Below, in pieces: positions 23,017 through 30,564 of a stretch of 31,098 nt of DNA (position 1 is its first letter; each line of letters starts with the position of its first letter). The notes under the pieces were generated by a model. The model saw only the letters and a list, made by a program, of their open reading frames with translations, did no database searches and had not been told where the DNA came from. Location: NCBI GenBank assembly GCA_900545555.1, contig UQZI01000019.1, positions 1-31,098 of the forward strand. The letters are read 5' to 3'. Origin of the DNA: an uncultured Collinsella sp. (GTDB lineage Bacteria > Actinomycetota > Coriobacteriia > Coriobacteriales > Coriobacteriaceae). A program made the translations under genes and the position numbers.

Positions 23017-23616
23017 ATGTTCAATATCGTGCTGTACGCGCCCGAGATTCCGGCCAATACGGGCAATATCGGCCGCACCTGCGTGGTTACCGGCGCCCGC
23101 CTGCATCTGGTGGAGCCGCTGGGGTTTTCGCTCGACGACAAGACGGTGCGTCGCGCCGGCCTGGGCTACTGGCAAAACTTGGACGTGACGACCTATGCCG
23201 GCTGGGAGGATTTCCTTGCGCGCAACGGCCTCTCCCCCGCCGACGAACGCCTGCATCTGCTGACCAAAAAGGCGCGCCGCACCTATGCGCAAAGTACCTA
23301 CCGCGACGGTGACTTTTTGGTCTTTGGCAGCGAGAGCTCGGGGATTCCCGAAGAGGTGCTCGCTGCGGCGCCTGAGCGCTGCGAGCGCATTCCCATGCTG
23401 CGCGATTGCGACTCGCTCGACAACGCCGAGGCCTGGGAAGCCCACGAGGAATCGCTCGGGCATATCGAGGGCAGCCACGAGGCCATCCTTCAGCAGGATA
23501 TCTGCGGCAACTTCGTCGATCCGAACGACTACCGCATCAGCGCCCTCAACCTCTCCAACAGCGCCGCCATCGTCCTCTACGAGGCTCTGCGCCAAACAGG
23601 CTTTCCGGGAATGTGA
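23017..23616 (+). CDS. trmL: tRNA (cytidine(34)-2'-O)-methyltransferase TrmL with a 40-residue insertion
   Basis: A SPOUT-class methyltransferase that modifies the wobble base of tRNA-Leu. The 199-residue protein begins MFNIVLYAPEIPANTGNIGRT and has VEPLGF, FGSESSGIP (SAM knot) and LNLSNSAAIVLYEALRQTGFPG, all typical of TrmL. Between IPM and LNLSNS, where relatives have only a few residues, there is an acidic insertion of about 40 residues (RDCDSLDN...PNDYRISA). The C terminus stops at PGM, several residues shorter than in E. coli, and the final ATG-TGA lies inside a dispersed palindrome. AAGGAG (23007-23012) supports the ATG at 23017. Confidence 0.92.
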   Translation: MFNIVLYAPEIPANTGNIGRTCVVTGARLHLVEPLGFSLDDKTVRRAGLGYWQNLDVTTYAGWEDFLARNGLSPADERLHLLTKKARRTYAQSTYRDGDFLVFGSESSGIPEEVLAAAPERCERIPMLRDCDSLDNAEAWEAHEESLGHIEGSHEAILQQDICGNFVDPNDYRISALNLSNSAAIVLYEALRQTGFPGM

Positions 23617-23642
23617 CAAAGAGACGGTCCCTTTGTCACATT
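23610..23642. repeat. Dispersed palindrome, copy at the trmL/uvrA-like junction
   Basis: The outer arms AATGTGACAAAG (23610-23621) and CTTTGTCACATT (23631-23642) are exact complements; the core is degraded to AGACGGTCC. The trmL stop TGA (23614-23616) is part of the left arm. The converging UvrA-like gene ends three bases beyond the right arm. It probably terminates both genes. Confidence 0.85.
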
Positions 23643-23645
23643 CGG

Positions 23646-26138
23646 TTATAGGTAGCGGCCAGTGATGCTTGTGGAGCACGCCACGATGTCGCCCGGCGTG
23701 CCGGCGCAGACGATTTGCCCGCCCGCGTCGCCGCCGCCCGGGCCCATGTCAATCACGTAATCGGCGTTACGGATAAGGTCGAGGTCGTGTTCGATCACGA
23801 TAACCGTGGCGCCCTTGGCAACGAGGCCGTCAAACACGCTCAGTAACACCTGAACATCGAGCGGATGCAGGCCGATGGTGGGCTCGTCGAACACGAATAC
23901 GGCATTGTCCTGCACGCGGCCCATCTCGCTCGCAAGCTTAAGACGCTGCGCCTCGCCGCCCGAAAGCGCCGGCGTGGGCTCGCCGAGCGTCAGGTAGCCC
24001 AAGCCCAGGTCGTGCAGGGTCTGCAGGCGCGTCTGGACTTTCTTGAGTCCCACCGTAGTGTCGAGGGCCTCGTCCACACTCATGTCCATAAGCTGCGGCA
24101 ACGTGAGCAGGCTGCCGTCCTTGCCCTCGCGATGGATATGCGAAGCCGCGTCTGCATAACGCGAACCACGACATGCGGGACAGACGATCTCGACATCGGG
24201 CAAAAACTGCACGTCGAGCGATATCGAACCCGTGCCATCGCACGTAGGGCAGCGCAAGGCGCCGGTGTTGTAGCTAAATGCGCCCGCCTTGTAGCCGGCT
24301 GCCTTGGCCTCGGACGTACGGGCGAAGGCGCGGCGCAGCTCATCGTGGATGTCGGCATAGGTCGCTACCGTCGAGCGCACGTTGGCGCCGATGGGCGTGG
24401 CGTCAATCAGGTTGGCGCGCGCGATGCCCTCGGCATCGACCCAGCGCACGTGCCTGGGCAGGCGCTCGCCGGCCGCCTGCGCCTTGAGTGCCGGAATGAG
24501 CGTCTCGAGCACCAGCGTCGTCTTGCCCGAACCCGAAACGCCCGTCACCGCGACAAGACGGCCGCGCGGAATATCGACTTCGAGCGATTTGACGGTATGC
24601 ATGGCATCGGTCGCCATGCGGATATGACCGTGGTCGAACAGTTCGTCGTCAGCCACCTGCGGGCGCAGACGCTTGGGGTCCGAGCGCAAGAACGGGGCGA
24701 TGCGGCTGCCCTGCGATTGTTCGACCTCGTCCACCGTACCTGCAGCAATCACATTACCACCGCCTGCTCCGGCAACGGGGCCCATCTCGACCAGATAGTC
24801 AGCTTCCGCTAGAACGCGCGCATCGTGGTCAACAACAACCACAGTGTTGCCGTCATCCACCAGATCGCGCATCACGCCTACCAGACCGTCGACATTGGCA
24901 GGATGCAAACCGATCGAGGGCTCGTCCAGCACATAGAGCACACCCGTCGATCGGTTGCGCACCACGCGGGCAAGCTGCACGCGCTGGCGCTCACCCGTAG
25001 ACAGCGTGGCACCGGCGCGGTCGAGCGAAAGGTAATCGAGCCCCAGGTCGACCAGGCGACGCGCCGTGCTCAAAAACGAATCGCAGATGTCCGTCGCCAT
25101 GGGCCGCATCTCGGTCGGCAAGGATGAAGGCACCTCGCGCACCCACTCAATCGCCTCGCCCAGCGTCATGGCCGCCGCCTGTGCCAGATTGATACCACGC
25201 ACCTGGGGCTGGCGCGCAGCCTCGGAGAGACGCGTGCCGCCGCAATCGCGGCACGGGCCCTCGCGCAAAAAGCGAGCTACGCGCTTAAGTCCCTTATCGT
25301 CCTTAACCTTGGCGAGCGCATTCTCAACGGTATAGACGGCGTTGTAATAGGTAAAGTCGAGCGGCGTGGCGCCCTCGCCGTTTTTGGGAACGTAGAGAAT
25401 GTGTTTCTTAACCGCCGGACCATGAAACACGATATCGCGCTCGACAGGCGTGAGCTGGTTAAACGGCACGTCGGTGCGCACACCCATCTCGCCAGCCACC
25501 TGCTTCATCAGATCCCACATGAGCGTGCCCCAGGGAAGCACCGCGCCCTCGTTGATGGTCTTTGACTCGTCGGGCACCAGGCTCGCCTCGTCCACCTCGC
25601 GCATGACGCCGGTGCCTCCGCAGGTAGGACACGCGCCGCCACTGTTAAAGGCAAGGTCCTCGGCCCCCGGCGCATAGAACTCGCGGCCGCATGCGGGGCA
25701 CGCGAGCGACAGGCCCGCGGCCACGTTAAGGCTCGGCTCCACACGCGCCCCGCAATGCGGGCACACGTGATGGGCGCAGCGGCTAAAGAGCAGACGCAGA
25801 CTGTTGTTGAGCTCGGTCATGGTGCCAAAAGTCGAGCGCACGCCCGGTACACTGGGGCGCTGATGCAATGCGAGTGCCGCCGGCACGTGCAGCACCTCAT
25901 CCACCTGAGCGTGCTCTGCCTGCGTCAGGCGACGGCGGGTATAGGTGCTGAGCGCCTCCAGGTAACGGCGCGAGCCCTCGGCATACAAAACACCCAGCGC
26001 CAGCGAGCTCTTGCCCGAGCCCGACACGCCGGCAATACCCACCAGCTTTCCCAGCGGAATATCGATATCGATGTCCTTAAGGTTATGGACACGCGCGCCA
26101 CGCACCTCGATAGCGCTTGGTTGTTGCGACACCGCCAT
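23646..26138 (-). CDS. Short UvrA-like ABC ATPase (UvrA2-type, no UvrB-binding domain)
   Basis: This 830-residue protein belongs to the UvrA family of DNA-binding ABC ATPases. It has two Walker A motifs (GVSGSGKSS at 37-45 and GVSGSGKTT in the second half), two signature motifs (LSTGERQRV and LSGGEAQRL) and zinc-finger Cys pairs (CPHCG, CPACG, CPTCGGTG; CPTCDGTG and CPACRGSR). Canonical UvrA is about 940 residues and carries a UvrB-binding/insertion domain between the first Cys pair and the next. Here that region is only about 20 residues, so normal UvrB hand-over is unlikely. Such UvrA2/DrrC-like proteins are linked to tolerance of DNA-damaging drugs in actinobacteria. I use the ATG at 26138 after AGGGGAG; the longer reading enters the palindrome. 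Confidence 0.88.
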   Translation of the reverse strand: MAVSQQPSAIEVRGARVHNLKDIDIDIPLGKLVGIAGVSGSGKSSLALGVLYAEGSRRYLEALSTYTRRRLTQAEHAQVDEVLHVPAALALHQRPSVPGVRSTFGTMTELNNSLRLLFSRCAHHVCPHCGARVEPSLNVAAGLSLACPACGREFYAPGAEDLAFNSGGACPTCGGTGVMREVDEASLVPDESKTINEGAVLPWGTLMWDLMKQVAGEMGVRTDVPFNQLTPVERDIVFHGPAVKKHILYVPKNGEGATPLDFTYYNAVYTVENALAKVKDDKGLKRVARFLREGPCRDCGGTRLSEAARQPQVRGINLAQAAAMTLGEAIEWVREVPSSLPTEMRPMATDICDSFLSTARRLVDLGLDYLSLDRAGATLSTGERQRVQLARVVRNRSTGVLYVLDEPSIGLHPANVDGLVGVMRDLVDDGNTVVVVDHDARVLAEADYLVEMGPVAGAGGGNVIAAGTVDEVEQSQGSRIAPFLRSDPKRLRPQVADDELFDHGHIRMATDAMHTVKSLEVDIPRGRLVAVTGVSGSGKTTLVLETLIPALKAQAAGERLPRHVRWVDAEGIARANLIDATPIGANVRSTVATYADIHDELRRAFARTSEAKAAGYKAGAFSYNTGALRCPTCDGTGSISLDVQFLPDVEIVCPACRGSRYADAASHIHREGKDGSLLTLPQLMDMSVDEALDTTVGLKKVQTRLQTLHDLGLGYLTLGEPTPALSGGEAQRLKLASEMGRVQDNAVFVFDEPTIGLHPLDVQVLLSVFDGLVAKGATVIVIEHDLDLIRNADYVIDMGPGGGDAGGQIVCAGTPGDIVACSTSITGRYL

Positions 26139-26159
26139 CGCTCCCCTTCCTGTTGATCG

Positions 26160-26192
26160 AATGTGACAAAGGGACAGTCCCTTTGTCACATT
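26160..26192. repeat. Dispersed palindrome, copy between the AAA ATPase and uvrA-like genes
   Basis: The 16-bp arms AATGTGACAAAGGGAC (26160-26175) and their exact complement (26177-26192) flank one central A. This is the most perfect copy in the window. Read leftward, its first ATG-TGA forms the last codon and stop of the AAA ATPase gene. Confidence 0.92.
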
Positions 26193-27298
26193 AAAACGCA
26201 ATCGCGAATGTACTTGCTCAGCATGGGCACGGTAAACCGGACGAGACCGTATCCGGCAGCCTCGATGACGCGCTCGCGAATCAGGCTTGCGCGATATTTA
26301 CTCGCCCAGCTCTGGGTACGGTCGCAGCGCTCAATGATATCCGCCATGCGCGTCGGCTTGTCCTCGTCAACCGCCATGGCCTCGATAAAGAGACGCTGTG
26401 GGGTGCGCAGTCCGTAATACAGAGGCGCGTCAACCGCTTCGTAGAACTCGGAGACGGCATCCGCATGGCCATCCTCGACATCGCGCCTTTCAATGACTTG
26501 CGAGCCACGCCGGACAGCAGACCGCCACATGTAATATCCCACCAGCTGAACCATATAGGGATGCCCCATGCTCTTGTGCGCTGCAAGGTCCGCCGTTCCC
26601 GCATCAACGCAAAGACCGGCACACTCGACCGTCTGGATATACGAATCGCGCACCTTGGGCAAAGAAATCGTCCCCAACGTACGCTGCTGGGCACGTCGCA
26701 AAAACGTCACGCTCGGCTCTTCGAGCAGATCGTCAACCATGCTGGGCAAGCCGGCAAAGACCAGCGCAAGACCACGCTGGTCGCCATCGGGCAAGCCCGT
26801 AGCATCCTGATCTCCCAGCACCTGCTGATAAAGAACGGCAAGGGCCGCCAGCTCCTCAATAGACGCCGATTGAGCCTCGTCAATCGCAAACAGGATGCCC
26901 TTACCTGGACCGAGTTTCTTGAGACGTTCGTTGACCAGCCCTCGCAACGTCTCGCCTTTTGCCCGCGCCGCCTCAACCGACATCCGTCCAAACGATGGGC
27001 CAAACTCCATTGACGTCACAACGGGCTTATTCGAGCGGAGTGCGTCGGCCAAGCGGTCGCATAAACCAAGCGAAGCGGAATCGGAGACAACCGCCCATCC
27101 GCGCTCACTGGCCAGACGTTGCAGCTCCCGCAGGAGAACTGTTTTGCCACAGCCGCGGTTTCCTGTAATGAGCATGAGCCTGCCCGGCGCCCCGGCGCCG
27201 TTATCGAGCCCTTCCTCAAAATCTTCGATGACCGACTCGCGACCGATGAGTAGCGGAGGCCGCTTACCAGCCGTTGGCTTAAAGGGATTTGGATTCAT
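26186..27298 (-). CDS. AAA-type ATPase (archaeal-ATPase/Orc1-like AAA_16 style)
   Basis: A 370-residue P-loop ATPase. It begins with a GRE box (LLIGRESVIEDFEEGL, about 17-31), then Walker A GNRGCGKT (46-53), Walker B LFAIDEAQ (about 136-143), and a sensor-like LVFAGLPS. The C-terminal third (about 290-370) looks like a winged-helix domain (AMAVDEDKPTRMADIIERC...). This layout resembles stand-alone ATPases related to Orc1/Cdc6 and STAND-type proteins. The partner or target is unknown. AGGAGG lies five bases before the start. The last codon (ATG) and TGA come from a dispersed palindrome. It sits between two such palindromes, so it is probably its own transcription unit. Confidence 0.8.
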   Translation of the reverse strand: MNPNPFKPTAGKRPPLLIGRESVIEDFEEGLDNGAGAPGRLMLITGNRGCGKTVLLRELQRLASERGWAVVSDSASLGLCDRLADALRSNKPVVTSMEFGPSFGRMSVEAARAKGETLRGLVNERLKKLGPGKGILFAIDEAQSASIEELAALAVLYQQVLGDQDATGLPDGDQRGLALVFAGLPSMVDDLLEEPSVTFLRRAQQRTLGTISLPKVRDSYIQTVECAGLCVDAGTADLAAHKSMGHPYMVQLVGYYMWRSAVRRGSQVIERRDVEDGHADAVSEFYEAVDAPLYYGLRTPQRLFIEAMAVDEDKPTRMADIIERCDRTQSWASKYRASLIRERVIEAAGYGLVRFTVPMLSKYIRDCVLM

Positions 27299-27366
27299 GT
27301 CGGCCTCCTCGAATTGGCAAAGGCTGGTAATAGTTATACCAACTTATACCGAGTTACACCAACTGA

Positions 27367-27397
27367 ATGCGACAAAGGGACTGTCCCTTTGTCACAT
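27367..27397. repeat. Dispersed palindrome, copy between the EF-G-like and AAA ATPase genes
   Basis: The 15-bp arms (27367-27381 with 27383-27397) have one mismatch and a GGGAC-T-GTCCC centre. Read leftward, it supplies the final ATG and TGA stop (27392-27397) of the EF-G/TetM-like gene. Confidence 0.88.
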
Positions 27398-29395
27398 GTG
27401 GCCGAAAAACTCGGCGTCGGCGGGGCGATAGGGGCGGAAGGTGGCGGGATCGATCTTTACGTGTGCCGCGGCGGGCACGTCGTACCATTTGACCGTATAG
27501 CCGGCGCCGTGGGCGCAAAAGACCGAATCGGGCGTGTTGGGCAGATCGGCCTCGGGCTCATAGGCGGCCGCCTCGATGACGCGCTCGGCATCATGGCAAG
27601 CCGCATAACCGGCGAACTCAAGGTACAAATGCCCGCGGCCGCTCGTGTAGGCAGCCACCTCCAGCGCGTAATCCTGCACCTCGGATACCGGCACGCGACC
27701 CACAAGCTTCGCCCGGTCTCCCGCCATCGTCGGCGGCTCGTACTCGGCACTCATGCGCGTGGCATCCGAGAGCGCCCGGCCCACGCACTCCCCCGGCACC
27801 TCGAGCTCAAAGTGGTACCACGGCTCCAACAGCACCGCCGCACCCGCCTCGCGTGCCCGCATCAAACCCTGACGAATCGCGCGGTACGTGGCCTGACGAA
27901 AATCACCGCCCTCGGTGTGTTTGGCATGTGCACGGCCACCCGTAAGCGTGATGCGCACATCGGTGATGGGCGAGCCGGTCAACACGCCCAGGTGATCGCG
28001 CTCCATGGCGTTGGTGAGCGCCAGGCGCTGCCAGTTCAGATCGAGCTCGTCAGTCGAGGTAGCGGTACCAAATTGCACGCCTGAGCCCGCCGGCAGCGGC
28101 TCAAGGCGCAGGTGCACCTCGGCGTAATGGCGCAGTGGCTCAAAGTGGCCCACGCCCTCGACCGGCTGCGAGATCGTCTCCTTATAGAGAATGCCGCCGG
28201 ACTCAAACTCAATCGTAAGGCCAAAGCGATCGGCCAACACCCGCTGCACGACCTCGAGCTGCACGGCTCCCATCAACTGCAAGTGAATCTGCTCAAGATG
28301 CGTATTCCAGCTTACGCCGAGCATGGGGTCTTCGTCCGCCAACTCGGTCAGCGCTTTAAACACCGCATGGACATCGTGTTCGCCCGGTAGCACCGTATAG
28401 GTGAGGACCGGCGCAATGACAGGTGCATCGCCCGCGGGCTCCGCGCCCAGGGCATCACCCGGGCGAACGTGTGCGAGGCCCGTCACGGCGCAGATGCCGC
28501 CAGCGGCAACTTCCTGGGCAAGCTCATACTTCTCGCCGTTATAGATGCGTACCTGATCGACCTTCTGCTCCCATGCCTCGGCACCGGAACGTCCGTCAAT
28601 CATCTGTTTGGCATGCAGCGTGCCGCCGGTCACTTTAACCCAAGCCAAGCGCTCGCCACGATCCCCGCGGCTGACACGATAGACGCGCGCAGCAAACTCC
28701 GGGAGCCACGCCTGTTCACGCATCAGCGCGCATATGCCATCCAGCAGCTCGTCAACGCCTTGGTCCTTGAGCGCCGAGCCGGCAAAGCAGGGAAAGAGCT
28801 TGCGCTCGGCAACCATGCGCGACAGCGTTGCAACAGAAAGCTCGCCCGTCTCAAGAAACTCATCGAGCGCCGCCTCGTCCAACGCAGCAGCGTCCTCCTG
28901 AACGGCACCACCCGCCAGTAGTTCGCTGGCATCTAGGCAGCCCTCGGAAAGGCGCTGCCCAAGTTGTGCCAGTAAAACATCGCGGCCGGGATGCTCCAAA
29001 TCAATTTTGTTGATAAAGACGAACGTCGGGATGTCATAGCGCGCAAGCAGGCGCCACAGGGTTTCGGTGTGTCCCTGCACGCCATCGTTGGCGCCCACAA
29101 CCAAAATCGCGTAGTCGAGCGCGCGCAACGTGCGCTCCGCCTCGGCAGAAAAATCGACATGCCCCGGTGCATCCACGAGCATGACGTTGGCATCTCCGTG
29201 GTCGAGCACGGCCTGCGACGAGAAAATCGTGATGCCGCGCTCGCGTTCGATAGCGTTGGTATCCAGGTGCGAGTCGCCGTCGTCCACACGGCCGCGCTTG
29301 CGAATGCGACCTGCGTTGAACAGCATGGCCTCGGCCAGCGTAGTCTTGCCGGCATCGACATGCGCCAAGATTCCAACGACCGCTTGCTTCGACAT
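27392..29395 (-). CDS. EF-G/TetM-like translational GTPase (ribosomal-protection family)
   Basis: A 667-residue GTPase of the EF-G superfamily, in length and pattern closest to the ribosomal-protection group (TetM/TetO) and its non-resistance homologues. GTP motifs: AHVDAGKTT (G1), RERGITI (G2), DAPGHVDF (G3), NKID (G4), GSAL (G5). A domain IV-like segment with LLEPWYHFELEVPGECVGRAL and a domain V-like tail follow. TetM-type proteins eject tetracycline from the ribosome, but many gut-bacterial homologues have no shown resistance role. The MSKQAVVG start at 29395 has GAGGAG four bases upstream. The C-terminal FFGHM and stop run into a dispersed palindrome. A 257-base leader with a hairpin (29415-29437) precedes it. 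Confidence 0.85.
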   Translation of the reverse strand: MSKQAVVGILAHVDAGKTTLAEAMLFNAGRIRKRGRVDDGDSHLDTNAIERERGITIFSSQAVLDHGDANVMLVDAPGHVDFSAEAERTLRALDYAILVVGANDGVQGHTETLWRLLARYDIPTFVFINKIDLEHPGRDVLLAQLGQRLSEGCLDASELLAGGAVQEDAAALDEAALDEFLETGELSVATLSRMVAERKLFPCFAGSALKDQGVDELLDGICALMREQAWLPEFAARVYRVSRGDRGERLAWVKVTGGTLHAKQMIDGRSGAEAWEQKVDQVRIYNGEKYELAQEVAAGGICAVTGLAHVRPGDALGAEPAGDAPVIAPVLTYTVLPGEHDVHAVFKALTELADEDPMLGVSWNTHLEQIHLQLMGAVQLEVVQRVLADRFGLTIEFESGGILYKETISQPVEGVGHFEPLRHYAEVHLRLEPLPAGSGVQFGTATSTDELDLNWQRLALTNAMERDHLGVLTGSPITDVRITLTGGRAHAKHTEGGDFRQATYRAIRQGLMRAREAGAAVLLEPWYHFELEVPGECVGRALSDATRMSAEYEPPTMAGDRAKLVGRVPVSEVQDYALEVAAYTSGRGHLYLEFAGYAACHDAERVIEAAAYEPEADLPNTPDSVFCAHGAGYTVKWYDVPAAAHVKIDPATFRPYRPADAEFFGHM

Positions 29396-29414
29396 GGCTC
29401 TCCTCTTATTGCAA

Positions 29415-29437
29415 GCCCGTCGCGCACGGCGACAGGC
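29415..29437 (-). promoter_or_regulatory. Leader hairpin just upstream of the EF-G-like gene
   Basis: GCCCGTCGC (29415-29423) pairs with GCGACAGGC (29429-29437) around a 5-base loop, with one G-U pair. It lies about 20 bases upstream of the start and close to the ribosome site. Translational-GTPase resistance genes often have leader attenuation, but no leader peptide or T-tract is evident here. Confidence 0.3.
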
Positions 29438-29592
29438 ATTCTCGTTCCACACTGGATGATACAATTTACGAGCCGGCGGGCGAAGCGGGCCCTATCCCCC
29501 GACCGAGCTCATCGCCCTGCGTTGCCGCGCGGCGATTTTCGTAGGTTCGCGCCTTGCGAAAGCCGGCACCTCCCCTAACAGCGCAGCGACCA

Positions 29593-29618
29593 AAAATGGC
29601 CCCACCCGGGGCCATTTT
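29593..29618. terminator. Intrinsic terminator after the GNAT acetyltransferase
   Basis: A perfect 11-bp stem, AAAATGGCCCC (29593-29603) with GGGGCCATTTT (29608-29618), has loop ACCC. On the - strand it ends in TTTTT. It lies 35 bases after the leftward acetyltransferase and upstream of the EF-G-like gene, so it separates the two units. Confidence 0.85.
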
Positions 29619-29652
29619 CATGTACATGGATTGTTGATACGCGTCCCCGCTC

Positions 29653-30141
29653 TTATGCCTCGCGCAGCCAATCGAACGCGACGCGCGGCGTGCCGTCCGA
29701 CACATACACGACGCCGGCGCGCTCGAACCCCGCCTTCATGCTCGCGCCCTGCATGGGCAGGTTGTCCGCGTGCGTATCGATACGCAGATGGTCGGCGCGC
29801 TCCTTGGCAAAGGCAAACATCGCAGCCGCGATACCGTGCACGGTGCCGTCGGACGCCACGCGGTGCAGTACGGCGTACGGAGTGTCGCTACGCCACTGGC
29901 CGTCCTCGATGACGTCGTAGCACTCGTCCGGGCCCGGCAAAAAGGCAAACGTCGCCACCACGCGACCGTCGACTTCGCACACATAGCTGCCACCGGCGGC
30001 GATATCGGCAGCCAGCTGCTCGGCCGAAGGCGTGCCCTCGGGCCACTGCGTGGCGTTGCCATGCGCGCGCATAAAGGCGCGGGCCGCGTCATAGATAGCC
30101 ATGACGGCGGGAATGTCGGTATCGAGGGTTTTTCTGATCAT
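29653..30141 (-). CDS. GNAT-family N-acetyltransferase
   Basis: A 162-residue acetyl-CoA-dependent acetyltransferase. It begins MIRKTLDTDIPAVMAIYDAARAFM, a typical GNAT first strand and helix. YVCEVDGRVVATFAFL is the beta2-beta4 region, and AVLHRVASDGTVHGIAAAMFAFAKERADHLRIDTHADN covers the acetyl-CoA-binding loop (in place of the usual Q/RxxGxG/A) and the following strand; NLPMQGASMKAGFERAGV ends the domain. The substrate is unknown. An in-frame GTG at 30144 precedes the ATG at 30141; I use the ATG. It is divergent from the small Cys-rich protein, and a palindrome in the shared 77-base gap may control both. Confidence 0.85.
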   Translation of the reverse strand: MIRKTLDTDIPAVMAIYDAARAFMRAHGNATQWPEGTPSAEQLAADIAAGGSYVCEVDGRVVATFAFLPGPDECYDVIEDGQWRSDTPYAVLHRVASDGTVHGIAAAMFAFAKERADHLRIDTHADNLPMQGASMKAGFERAGVVYVSDGTPRVAFDWLREA

Positions 30142-30162
30142 CACGCGGCGACCTCACGTTTA

Positions 30163-30194
30163 TTGGTATCACTTTGATTGAGCAATGATACCAA
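30163..30194. promoter_or_regulatory. Operator-like palindrome between divergent genes
   Basis: TTGGTATCA (30163-30171) and TGATACCAA (30186-30194) are perfect 9-bp arms with a 14-base spacer. Because of the symmetry, a -35-like TTGGTA and a -10-position TGATAC occur 17 bases apart on each strand, so the arms may overlap both promoters. The -10 match is weak. It is placed between the GNAT gene and the small Cys-rich gene. Confidence 0.5.
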
Positions 30195-30218
30195 CGTTTG
30201 GAGAGGAGCGCGAAGCAG

Positions 30219-30515
30219 ATGGGGAGCAAAAAGCGAGCCGCCTGGTCAAAAGCCAAAAGCGAGTTTTTGGGCGCTGCCACCGGCGGCGATATGGGCGACC
30301 TGTTTGCGCGCGAGGACGAGCGCCGCGACGCACTAGACGCCGAGCGCGATGAAGCCTGGCGCTACAAGTCGTGCGAACGCAAAAACCGTTACGACACGCG
30401 CGCCGAGGCAGAGGCCGTTATGGCCGACTGCGAAAACCGCGGACGGCGCGGCCTGTCCTGCTACAAATGCGAATACTGCGGCGGCTGGCACCTGACGTCG
30501 CACCCTTGGAAATAG
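30219..30515 (+). CDS. Small Cys-rich protein with a C-terminal zinc-finger-like motif
   Basis: A 98-residue, highly charged protein of unknown function. The N-terminal 50 residues are Lys/Arg/Asp/Glu-rich and probably helical. The C-terminal part has Cys52, Cys71 and a compact CYKCEYCGGWHLTSH (Cys81, Cys84, Cys87, His91 and His95), which looks like a zinc-binding knuckle. Similar short YCxxWH-type tails occur in small actinobacterial and phage proteins of unknown role. The ATG at 30219 has GAGAGGAG (30201-30208) ten bases upstream. A TTG at 30198 is also in frame but lies before that site. Confidence 0.65.
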   Translation: MGSKKRAAWSKAKSEFLGAATGGDMGDLFAREDERRDALDAERDEAWRYKSCERKNRYDTRAEAEAVMADCENRGRRGLSCYKCEYCGGWHLTSHPWK

Positions 30516-30564
30516 ACCCCCGCATCGGCACGGCGCTGGCGAAGCGCCGGCCATCGCACGCAAG

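Noticed and set aside
21663..23141. Leftward 492-codon frame opposite the CobW gene
   Set aside because: Antisense to a gene with full GTPase motifs; composition is artefactual.
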